DNA of 34,549 bases from Actinomycetota bacterium (GTDB lineage Bacteria > Actinomycetota > Thermoleophilia > Gaiellales > Gaiellaceae): the NCBI GenBank assembly GCA_005884945.1, contig VAYM01000112.1:1-34549 (forward strand), in the 5' to 3' direction. The notes beneath the pieces were generated by a model, which was given only the letters and a program-made list of their open reading frames with translations, did no database searches and was not told where the DNA came from. Positions 27,835-34,549 of the stretch are shown here, piece by piece. Position 1 is the first letter of the stretch, and each line of letters begins with the position of its first letter. The position numbers and the translations under genes were made by a program.

Positions 27835-29190
27835 TCAGTGCACGCTGACGGGAAATGACGTTCCGAGGACGCGGCCGCGGGCAGCGAGCGCCTCGACCGC
27901 GACTCGCCCGGCGTGGGGCGGGAGAGCGATCGCCGTCTCGAATCCCGTTCTCGGAACGGTGCGCCGGGCGCCGACGAGCCGCCACGCGGCGACCGCCGTC
28001 GCGCCGTTCCAGCTGACGTACGCCGTTCCGTGGTCGACCGCGACGGCCGGCCGATCGAGCGGCTTCCCGGTCCAGCGGAAACGGAAGGCGCGATACGAGT
28101 CGGCGCCGCGTCCGAAGCGGAGGTCCAAGAGCGTCCGGCCGTAGGCGTCGAACTCCGTCACGAACGGCTGGTGCCCCCAGCCGACGAGGAAGTGGCCGTC
28201 CGGGAGCAGTTGCGCGTTGCCCTGGTCGACTGCGACGAGTGGCGGCAGGTGCGTGAAGCTCCGGACGAGCGTCGCGCGTCGCCGGCGCAGGTCGAGGCGG
28301 AGGACGATCGCGCGTGACTGCGGTCCGACGCGCGGCGCGGCCTCGTTGTCGAAGAGCGAGATCGCCCCGTCGGGCAGGCGCCGCGCGTCGTGCTGCCACG
28401 CGAACCTCGCCCCGGGCCCGAACGTGAAGTCGCTCCGCTTGCCGCCGAGCCGCCAGATGATCCGGCCGGTCCGGCGGTCGATCTTGTAGACGGTGTGCGT
28501 GTTCCGCGCCGACACGAGCAGGTTGCCGTCGGTGTCGACGTCGATCGAGTTCACGTGGAAGTAGTCGTACGGGATCGACGTCTTCTTCGGCCGTGGCTCG
28601 TACGACTCGTCGAGCGCGACGTGGCCGAGGCTGTGCCACTCGAAGAGGACGCGACCGCTCGGGACGTCGACCTCCTGGAGCGCCCCCTCGAAGACGAGCG
28701 CGCCGTGGACGCGGACGCGATGGAAGATCGTCATCAGCGCCGTGTTGCGCTTCGTGATCAGAAACTCGTGGATGTCCCCGATGAGCCCGTTCCCCGGCCG
28801 AACGCGCGCGACCTGCCGGTACGACGTGTCGACGATCGCGTAGTTGCCGTCCCCTTTTCCGTTCGTCGGCCGGCCGCGCCACCACGTCAGCACCGGCTTG
28901 CCGCGGTAGCGCTGGACGCGGAAGTCGGTGACGCCGCGCGTGTCGAGTGGGCGGAACCAGACGACGTGCCCGCGGTTGTCGAGGATCAGCGGGCCCGCCT
29001 GAGCCACGTGCTTCTTCGGAGCGATGAAGACGAACCCGGGTGCGGTGTCGTGAGCAGGAACGAGGACATCGACCGGAGGAGGCTTCAGGTCCGGGCGTGA
29101 ACGAAAGTGCTGGTACGGCGGCGGGGTCCCGTGCGAGCCGCAGCCGGACGCGGCGACCGCGACCGCTGCAAGTGCGAGCGCGTGTTTCAA
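27835..29190 (-). CDS. arylsulfotransferase-like (ASST) lipoprotein, copy 2
   Basis: 451 aa, TTG start ('MKHALAL'), lipobox 'VAASGC'. Its body is colinear with the downstream copy ('SRPDLKPPPVDVL', 'GPLILDNRGHVVWFRPLDTRGVTDFRVQRY', 'TLVRSFTHL'), so the two arose by tandem duplication, with clear divergence since. The TTG start is chosen because it opens a typical lipoprotein head; no Shine-Dalgarno is visible. Its first base pair (29190) is shared with the divergent acyl-CoA ligase pseudogene's ATG, so there is no intergenic space for a promoter. Confidence 0.85.
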   Translation of the reverse strand: MKHALALAAVAVAASGCGSHGTPPPYQHFRSRPDLKPPPVDVLVPAHDTAPGFVFIAPKKHVAQAGPLILDNRGHVVWFRPLDTRGVTDFRVQRYRGKPVLTWWRGRPTNGKGDGNYAIVDTSYRQVARVRPGNGLIGDIHEFLITKRNTALMTIFHRVRVHGALVFEGALQEVDVPSGRVLFEWHSLGHVALDESYEPRPKKTSIPYDYFHVNSIDVDTDGNLLVSARNTHTVYKIDRRTGRIIWRLGGKRSDFTFGPGARFAWQHDARRLPDGAISLFDNEAAPRVGPQSRAIVLRLDLRRRRATLVRSFTHLPPLVAVDQGNAQLLPDGHFLVGWGHQPFVTEFDAYGRTLLDLRFGRGADSYRAFRFRWTGKPLDRPAVAVDHGTAYVSWNGATAVAAWRLVGARRTVPRTGFETAIALPPHAGRVAVEALAARGRVLGTSFPVSVH

Positions 29191-30711
29191 TGAGCAGAGT
29201 GGTCTATCGCAGCCCGCTTCCGGACGTCGAGATCCCGGACGTTTCGCTTACGACCTTCGTCCTCGAGCGGGCGTTCGAGCACCGGGACAGAGCGGCGCTC
29301 GTCGAAGTGCCGACCTCCAGGACGGTGACGTACGGCGACCTCGTGGACGGCATTCGTTGCTTCGCAGCCGGTCTGTCGCGACGCGGGTTTCGGAAGGGCG
29401 ACGCGCTGACGATCTACTCGCCGAATCTCCCTGAGTACGCGATCGCGTTCCACGGCGTCGCGTCGGCGGGCGGCGCCGTTCATCCGGCGAATCCGCTGTT
29501 GACGGCGAACGAGCTGCGCTTCCAGCTCTCCGACTGAGAAAGCGCGTGAGGCTGTCGAGGGAACCCCGGTCGAAGACGTCTTCGTGATCGGCGAGCGTTC
29601 GTTCGCATCGCTGCTCGAGTCGGAAGGAGAGCCTCCGACGGTCTCGATCGATCCGGCGGAAGACGTCGTGGCGCTTCCGTACTCGAGTGGGACGACGGGC
29701 GGCTGCAAGGGTGTGATGCTCACGCACCGCAACCTTGTGGCGAACATCTGCCAGCTCGGTGCGCACCTGGGCGCGGACGAGCAGACGGTGGCACTCGGTG
29801 TACTCCCGTTCTTCCACATCTACGGACTCGTGGTCGTGCTCAACAACACGTTGCGCGCGGGGGGCACGGTCGTGACGATGCCGCGTTTCGACCTCGAGGG
29901 CATGCTCGGAGCGATCGAGGAGCACGGGATCACGCACGCGTTCGTCGTGCCTCCGATCGTCCTCGCGCTCGCGCGACACCCCGCCGTGGAGGAGCACGAC
30001 CTCGGCTCGCTCTCGTTCGTCATGTCGGGAGCCGCCCCGCTCGGGGCAGATCTCGAGCAGGAGTGCATCGACCGCCTCGGGTGCAAGTTCCGGCAGGGCT
30101 ACGGCCTGACGGAGACGAGTCCAGTCACGCACATGGTCCCGCACGTGGCCGGCGCGGAGCGACTCGGGAGCGTCGGGCCGCCGATTCCGAACAGCGAGGT
30201 CAAGATCGTCGATCCGGCCACCGGCGAGCCCGTTGGGCCGGGCGGGCGCGGCGAGGTCTGGGTCCGCGGGCCGCACGTCATGAAGGGCTACCTCGCGAAC
30301 GAGGCCGCGACCGCGATCACGGTCGACGCCGACGGCTGGCTGCACACCGGCGACATCGGGCTCGCCGACGAGGAGGGTTACCTCACCGTCGTCGACCGGC
30401 TGAAGGAGCTGATCAAGGTCAAGGGCTACCAGGTCGCGCCGGCCGAGCTCGAGGCGGTGCTGCTCACGCACCCGGCGGTCGCGGACGCGGCTGTGGTGCC
30501 GAGCCCGGACGAGGAGGCAGGCGAGGTCCCGACGGCATATGTCGCGCTGCGGGCCGAGTGCGACGCGGACGACATCGTCGCGTTCGTGTCCGAGCGGGTG
30601 GCACCGTACAAGCGGATCAGACGGTGCGAGATCGTCGATGAGATCCCGAAGTCGGCTTCGGGCAAGATCCTCCGCCGCGTCCTCGTGGAGCAGGAACGCG
30701 CACGGGTCTAG
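29190..30711 (+). pseudogene. 4CL-like AMP-dependent acyl-CoA ligase, frameshifted
   Basis: The N-terminal frame (29190-29537, 115 aa) has the family start 'VEIPDVSLTTFVLERA' and reaches 'NELRFQLSD' before a TGA. The continuation is in another frame from 29536 ('EKAREAVEGTPVEDVFVIGERSF') to 30711, with box I 'YSSGTTGGCKGVMLTHRN', 'RQGYGLTETSP', 'DGWLHTGDIG' and the C-terminal Lys motif 'PKSASGKILRRVL'. The residues that normally join the two parts are missing, so the break looks like a short deletion not divisible by three, about 29535. A plain sequencing or assembly error is the alternative. Such enzymes activate aryl or fatty acids as CoA thioesters. Confidence 0.85.
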
Positions 30712-30744
30712 GGACCCCCGGGCGCGCTCACACGTATTCGCCGC

Positions 30745-31579
30745 ATGAACCGACGTGAGTTCGTCGTCGCCGCGGCAACCCTCGCGTTCGCACCGCGGGC
30801 GTTCGCGAGCGTCGGCTCACGCGTCGCCCTCGTGACCGCGGATCTCGAAGCGCGCCTCGTCGTCGTCGACCTCCCGAGTGGCCGCATCCGGGGGCACATC
30901 CGAACGCTTCCCTACCCGCGGAGCATCGAGACCGTCGGCAGCGTCGCGGTCGTCGCGCATTCGGACATCGGCGCGGTGAGCATCGTCGACGGACGAACCC
31001 TGAGGGTGAAACACGTGCTGCGCGGCTTCGGCGAGCCGAGATACACGGCCGGACATCCCGACCGACGCCACGCGTACGTCACCGACGCCGGGCGCGGCGA
31101 GGTGGCGGCGATCGACGTCCTGCGCGGCCGCGTCCTGCACCGGGAACCAGTCGGCGCGCTCGCACGGCACATCACGATCAACCCGTCAGGACGGACGCTC
31201 TGGATCGCGCTGGGCTCGAGGGCGAAGGAGCTCGCACTGGTCGACGTGTCCCTGCGTGCGCGCCCGCGCCTCCTCCGGCACTTCCGGCCGGACTTCCTTG
31301 CACACGACGTCGGTGTCGCACCAGACGGCCGTCATGTCTGGGTCACGTCGGGCGACCGCGACGAGCTGCGCTTCCGTACTCGAGTGGGACGACGGGCGGC
31401 CGCTGTCGCGCACCGTCGTGCCGGTCGGCTCCTACAACGTGCAGCACGCGGACGGCTGGGTGCTGACGCCGTCGCTCGGACACGGCGACCTCTGCATCCT
31501 CGACGACGAGGGCCGGGTGCTACGCAGCGAGAAGGTCGCGCGGTCGTCTCACGACGCCTGCGTCGTGACCGCCGCCTGA
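30745..31579 (+). pseudogene. Tat-exported YVTN-type beta-propeller protein, frameshifted
   Basis: The N-terminus 'MNRREFVVAAATLAFAPRAFA' is a twin-arginine signal. Propeller blades follow in frame 1: 'SVAVVAHSDIGAVSIVDG', 'AYVTDAGRGEVAAIDVLRGR' and 'VGVAPDGRHVWVTSGDRDEL'. Near 31,360-31,376 the coding sense passes to frame 2 ('VLEWDDGRPLSRTVVPVGSYNVQHADGW', ending 'SSHDACVVTAA' at 31579). A frameshift, possibly with loss of part of a blade, separates the halves. The 3' end overlaps the convergent aldolase gene by 31 bases. Its intact form would be a secreted repeat protein of unknown ligand. Confidence 0.8.
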
Positions 31580-32595
31580 AGCGACTTGCCGACGGAGCCG
31601 AGCTCCTGGCAGGCCTGCACGACGCGGGCGGCCATCGACTCCTCCGCCTTCTTCATCCACGCGCGCGGGTCGTACGCCTTCTTGTCGCCGACGCCGCCGT
31701 CGACCTTCAGGACCTCGCCGTAGTTGCGGAAGATGTGGTCTGCGGCGCCGCGCGTGTACGTGTACTGCATGTCGGTGTCGACGTTCATCTTCACGACGCC
31801 GTGGCGGAGCGCCTCGGAGATCTGCGCCTGGGTCGACCCGCTGCCGCCGTGGAACACGTAGTTGAACGCCGCCGCATCGCCGTATCGCTCGACGACCGCC
31901 TCCTTCAGGTCCCCGAGCACTTCCGGGCGGAGCTTCGTGTTGACGTCCGCGTAGACGCCGTGGACGTTGCCGAACGTGGCCGCGAGCATGTAGCGCCCGT
32001 CGGAGTAGCCGAGCGCCTCGATCGTCGCGAGCGCGTCTTCAGGCGTCGAGTAGAGCGCGGTCTCCGCGGCGCCGGTGTGATCCAGTCCGTCCTCCTCGCC
32101 GCCGACGAGGCCGATCTCGACCTCGAGGATGATGTCGACGTCGTTGCACCGTTCCAGGTACTCGCGTGAGAGGCTCAGGTTCTCGGCGCGCGGGAGCGAC
32201 GACCCGTCGAACATGTGCGAGTTGAAGAGCGGCCCCTCGCCGCGCTCCTTCCGTCGCTCGGACTCGTCGATCAGCGGGTTGAGGAAGTTGCCCGCCTCGG
32301 GCGGCGTGCAGTGGTCCGTGTGCAGCGCGATCAGCACCGGATACTTCTCGCCGACGACGTGCGCGAACTCGGCCATCGCGCGCGCGCCGGCCGCCATGTC
32401 GGCGATCGAGCCGGACGCGAACTTCGCGCCGCCTGTCGTCATCTGCACGATCCCGTCCGATCCGGCCTCGGCGTACCCGCGCATCGCCGCGTTGAGCGTG
32501 CTGGACGAGGTGACGTTGACGGCCGGGTATGCGTAGCCGCCGGCCCGCGCGCGCGAGAGCATCTCTGCGTACTGCTCCGGTGTCGCGATCGGCAT
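31549..32595 (-). CDS. class II fructose-bisphosphate aldolase
   Basis: 348 aa from 'MPIATPEQYAEML' at 32595, the usual family start; a TTG seven codons earlier is unlikely. Zinc ligands: His in 'LHTDHCTPPE', His in 'FGNVHGVYA' and His in 'YVFHGGSGS'. The phosphate-binding 'VFHGGSGSTQAQ' and 'KMNVDTDMQYTYTRG' are typical of the FbaA-type class IIA enzyme, which cleaves fructose-1,6-bisphosphate in glycolysis and gluconeogenesis. TATTCT lies about ten bases before the ATG and could be a -10 of a near-leaderless transcript. Confidence 0.95.
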   Translation of the reverse strand: MPIATPEQYAEMLSRARAGGYAYPAVNVTSSSTLNAAMRGYAEAGSDGIVQMTTGGAKFASGSIADMAAGARAMAEFAHVVGEKYPVLIALHTDHCTPPEAGNFLNPLIDESERRKERGEGPLFNSHMFDGSSLPRAENLSLSREYLERCNDVDIILEVEIGLVGGEEDGLDHTGAAETALYSTPEDALATIEALGYSDGRYMLAATFGNVHGVYADVNTKLRPEVLGDLKEAVVERYGDAAAFNYVFHGGSGSTQAQISEALRHGVVKMNVDTDMQYTYTRGAADHIFRNYGEVLKVDGGVGDKKAYDPRAWMKKAEESMAARVVQACQELGSVGKSLQAAVTTQAS

Positions 32596-32646
32596 CTCGC
32601 GCCGAGAATACGACAATGCGAGCCGGCGGCATAGACCGCAGTTCGG

Positions 32647-33117
32647 TTACATCTGCCCGCTGAGCCAGGGGTCGGCGCCGGGATCGCCGCCGGCAGCTGC
32701 GATCGCGAGGCGCGCGAAGTAGTGATCCCACCCGTGTGCGTGCGACTCGACGTTCTTCGCATCGGGCAGGTCCTTGTGCGTGAAGCGAAGCAACGTACCG
32801 TCGCCGTCGGCGACGAGCTCGATCTCGATCGTGCTCGAGCCCGGCGGAACCGGCCGCTCGCCTTCCTCGCCGGGCTCCCAGCCCCACGTCTGCACGAGCC
32901 GGTGCGGCGGGTCGAGCTCGACGAACTCGCCACGCGCGGTATGGCCCGGGATCACCTCGACGCGATAGACGCCGCCGGGACGCGGGTCGAGCGTTGCGGC
33001 CTGCCCCATCCAGCGCGTCGCCTTCTCCGGATCGACGAGGAACTGCCAGATCGTCTCGGGGCTCGCGTCGATCTCGATCTCGCGAACCAGAGACGTGGTC
33101 TCAGTTGCGCTTTCCAT
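32647..33117 (-). CDS. AHSA1/SRPBCC-family protein
   Basis: 156 aa. 'LVREIEIDASPETIWQFLVDPEKATRWMG' and 'VELDPPHRLVQTWGWE' followed by 'FTHKDLPDAKNVESHAHGWDHYFARL' are the activator of Hsp90 ATPase homologue 1 (START-like) pattern. It has a lipid/hydrophobic-ligand binding fold with no obvious catalytic residues. Its start overlaps the ArsR-type gene by 17 bases, so the two are one transcript. ArsR-AHSA1 pairs are common in actinobacteria, and the regulator is presumed to control this gene. Confidence 0.93.
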   Translation of the reverse strand: MESATETTSLVREIEIDASPETIWQFLVDPEKATRWMGQAATLDPRPGGVYRVEVIPGHTARGEFVELDPPHRLVQTWGWEPGEEGERPVPPGSSTIEIELVADGDGTLLRFTHKDLPDAKNVESHAHGWDHYFARLAIAAAGGDPGADPWLSGQM

Positions 33118-33421
33118 GCTTCTTCCTCTCCTCTCGTTCGGCCTCGCGCTTGAGCGCGTCGAGGCGGTCGCCCCAGAAATCGTCGAGGAACGCCTTCAAC
33201 TCGGCGAGGCCTTCCGGCCGCGCCCGGTAGAGGCGCCTCGTGCCGTTGCGTCGTTCGTCCACGAGCCCGGCCTCCTTCAGGACTTTCAGGTGCTGCGAGA
33301 CGGCGGGCTGCGTCACGTCGAAGTGCGACGCGATCTCGCCTGCCGAGAGCTCGGCATCCCAGACGAGCCGCAGCATCCGGCGCCGGTTGGGTTCTGCGAT
33401 CGCCTTGAGTGCCGTCTCCAC
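33101..33421 (-). CDS. ArsR-family regulator of the AHSA1 pair
   Basis: 106 aa, GTG start. The winged helix 'LSAGEIASHFDVTQPAVSQHLKVLKEAGLVDERRNGTRRLYRA' takes up residues 25-67. It has no cysteine, so it is not a classical metal sensor. The rest is an Arg/Lys/Glu-rich C-terminal helix ('LDALKREAEREERKK'). The start is supported by a promoter whose predicted transcription start falls at the GTG, with no Shine-Dalgarno sequence. It overlaps the AHSA1 gene by 17 bases. It is likely an autorepressor acting on the AT-rich repeats in its own promoter. Confidence 0.93.
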   Translation of the reverse strand: METALKAIAEPNRRRMLRLVWDAELSAGEIASHFDVTQPAVSQHLKVLKEAGLVDERRNGTRRLYRARPEGLAELKAFLDDFWGDRLDALKREAEREERKKHGKRN

Positions 33422-33426
33422 GACGC

Positions 33427-33465
33427 ATACTTAAGCAGATACTTATTTAAGTGTCAACTTAAAGT
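33427..33465 (-). promoter_or_regulatory. promoter and operator of the ArsR-AHSA1 operon
   Basis: On the minus strand TTGACA (33457 to 33452) and TAAGTA (33433 to 33428) are 18 bases apart, and the GTG at 33421 stands about seven bases after the -10, so the mRNA is probably leaderless. Inside the promoter is ACTTA-TT-TAAGT (33441-33452), ATACTTA is directly repeated (33427 and 33439), and AACTTAAAGT overlaps the -35 side. This AT-rich patch stands out in very GC-rich DNA and is a good ArsR binding site. Confidence 0.75.
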
Positions 33466-33499
33466 CGCACCCCTGAAAACGCGAACTTTGTGCTGATCG

Positions 33500-33546
33500 T
33501 TTCGTAACACGCTCGTCCTAGCGTCGCCGGTTAGCTGGCGATTAGC
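33500..33546 (+). promoter_or_regulatory. promoter with GGTTAGC/GATTAGC direct repeat
   Basis: TTTCGTAACA (33500-33509), nine bases, then TAGCGT (33519-33524) as a -10. Just downstream GGTTAGC and GATTAGC (33529 and 33540) repeat with an 11-base period. Its reverse complement is 14/18 identical to the GCTAACC repeat at 19,521-19,538, and the same TTTCGTWACA-N9-TANNNT pattern is shared. The following gene starts 71 bases after the -10. Confidence 0.45.
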
Positions 33547-33595
33547 ACTCGATGCGAACTTCCGCTCGAGCGCTCGAAGACGAAGGGAGACGGAG

Positions 33596-34549
33596 ATGTT
33601 GCGGTGCGCATTCGGCATCGGGGTCGTTGCGGCTGTCGTTCTTGGTATCTGGACAGCCGGGGCGGGCGCGGAGCCACCGGCGCCGGCGATCGTGACCGGC
33701 CTCGATGCCGGTTGGCCGGACGTGCACGGCTGGGACGCTTACGGCACTCAGGCGCGGCAGTGGGCGGACTGGGGCGAGTGGCCGCTTGCGTTCTCGCCGT
33801 ATCCGACGTACCAGCAAGGTGTGCGCGTCGCGATCGGCGACGTGAACGGCGACGGGCGCAACGAGATCGTGACCGCGCCCGGCACCTCCGCCTTCACGGA
33901 GTTGAAGGTCTTCGACGGACGCTCGTTCAGCCGGTTGGGCACGTTGCTGCCGTTCAAGGACGCGGCGTGGTACAACGGCGCGTTCGTCGCAACGGGCGAT
34001 ACGAACGGGGACGGGCGCGCCGAGGTGATCGATGGGCTCGACAGCGGCTGTTGCACGACGCTGCACGTGCTCGATGCGTTGAGCGGCGCAGACATGTCCG
34101 GATTCTTCCCGTACGGCGATCAGAGCCAGGTCGGCGCACGTGTCGCCGCCGCCGACGTGAACGGCGACGGCAAGGCCGAGATACTCGCCGTGGCAAAAGG
34201 AACGGGACGCGTCAACGTCTTCTCATCGTCGGGCGGTGCCGCCTTCCGCACGATCGACGCCTTCGGCTCGGAAGCGACGGGCGGTGCGTCGATTGCTGCC
34301 GGGAACCTCGTCGGCGACGCGCATCCTGACATCGTCGCGGCAGCGTCGACCGCGTCGGGTGCACAGGTGAAGATCATCGACGTCGGCAGCGGCGCAACAC
34401 GCGCGTCATTCTTTCCGTACGGCTCCATTCCAGTGTCGTCGCTCGAGGTCGCACTCGGCGACGTGGACGGGAACGGCAGCGAGGAGATCGTCCTCAGCGC
34501 CGCGACTCCGGGCGGAACCGAGGTGAAGGCGATCGAGGCGTCGGGGAGC
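33596..34549 (+). CDS. secreted FG-GAP/VCBS repeat protein, 3' end outside window
   Basis: The frame is open from the ATG to the edge of the window, 318 codons. A signal peptide ('MLRCAFGIGVVAAVVLGIW', then TAGAGA) is followed by FG-GAP-type repeats with calcium-loop motifs: 'GDVNGDGRNEIVTA', 'GDTNGDGRAEVIDG', 'ADVNGDGKAEILAV', a degenerate 'GNLVGDAHPDIVAA', and 'GDVDGNGSEEIVLS'. These are spaced like blades of a beta-propeller, as in integrin-alpha-like proteins. GGGAGACGGAG precedes the ATG. It is likely extracellular and calcium-binding; ligand and C-terminal anchor are not seen. Confidence 0.9.
   Translation, partial: MLRCAFGIGVVAAVVLGIWTAGAGAEPPAPAIVTGLDAGWPDVHGWDAYGTQARQWADWGEWPLAFSPYPTYQQGVRVAIGDVNGDGRNEIVTAPGTSAFTELKVFDGRSFSRLGTLLPFKDAAWYNGAFVATGDTNGDGRAEVIDGLDSGCCTTLHVLDALSGADMSGFFPYGDQSQVGARVAAADVNGDGKAEILAVAKGTGRVNVFSSSGGAAFRTIDAFGSEATGGASIAAGNLVGDAHPDIVAAASTASGAQVKIIDVGSGATRASFFPYGSIPVSSLEVALGDVDGNGSEEIVLSAATPGGTEVKAIEASGS

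Noticed and set aside
1-34549. CRISPR arrays, tRNA or rRNA genes, insertion sequences, phage genes
   Set aside because: No repeated spacer-like units, no cloverleaf or rRNA-like tracts and no transposase or integrase frames were seen on either strand.

Overview
The window is GC-rich chromosomal DNA, mostly densely packed with genes. Gene content (a DevS-type GAF kinase, a GNAT-fused ADP-forming acyl-CoA synthetase, several universal stress proteins, DMFA-like and arylsulfotransferase-like secreted proteins) and the leaderless starts suggest an actinobacterium, perhaps of the Thermoleophilia. That placement is inference. There is no rRNA, tRNA, CRISPR array, phage or insertion sequence that I can see.

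Region 1 (about 1-19,280) reads as one redox/stress island. It begins with the tail of a probable YtkA-like protein and a secreted protein. A minus-strand sulfur operon follows (SQR-like flavoprotein, TusE/DsrC-like carrier, DsrE-like protein). Divergent from it are a membrane-anchored protein, an ArsR regulator and a glutaredoxin-like protein. Next come a cupredoxin-like protein, a cupin, a two-component pair (NarL-type regulator and a DevS/DosS-like GAF-GAF kinase), a two-TM protein, a small Cys protein, USP, OsmC, a CBS-domain remnant and an NDH-2/SQR-like flavoprotein. The block closes with a 5'-degraded USP, a GNAT-ACD protein acetyltransferase, another USP, a small protein and a MacB-type ABC exporter.

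The most interesting signal is a promoter architecture repeated at least eight times in this island and not seen in the intergenic regions of the second half. A 16-base box ends in CCGCA; after exactly 20-21 bases comes GATG(S/Y)C (GATGTT once); the start codon lies 30-57 bases further on. The box occurs in two forms, a near-palindrome (TGCGGGAAAACCCGCA) and an AGTAGTTGKCCGCA form. The geometry fits an activator bound near -42. The co-located NarL-type regulator is the obvious candidate, making this a DosR-like regulon with a different box and with sulfide-oxidation and copper-type genes.

Region 2 (19,227-26,237) holds a small minus-strand hypothetical gene, a secreted DMFA-C-like protein, and a four-gene minus-strand operon: M20 peptidase, APC permease, glutamine-synthetase-like ligase and amidohydrolase. 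The last two form a split FluG-like pair for uptake and breakdown of an amine or gamma-glutamyl compound.

Region 3 (26,350-34,549) has tandem arylsulfotransferase-like lipoproteins, two broken genes (an acyl-CoA ligase and a Tat-exported beta-propeller), a class II fructose-bisphosphate aldolase, an ArsR-AHSA1 pair with a clear leaderless promoter, and the start of an FG-GAP repeat protein running off the end.
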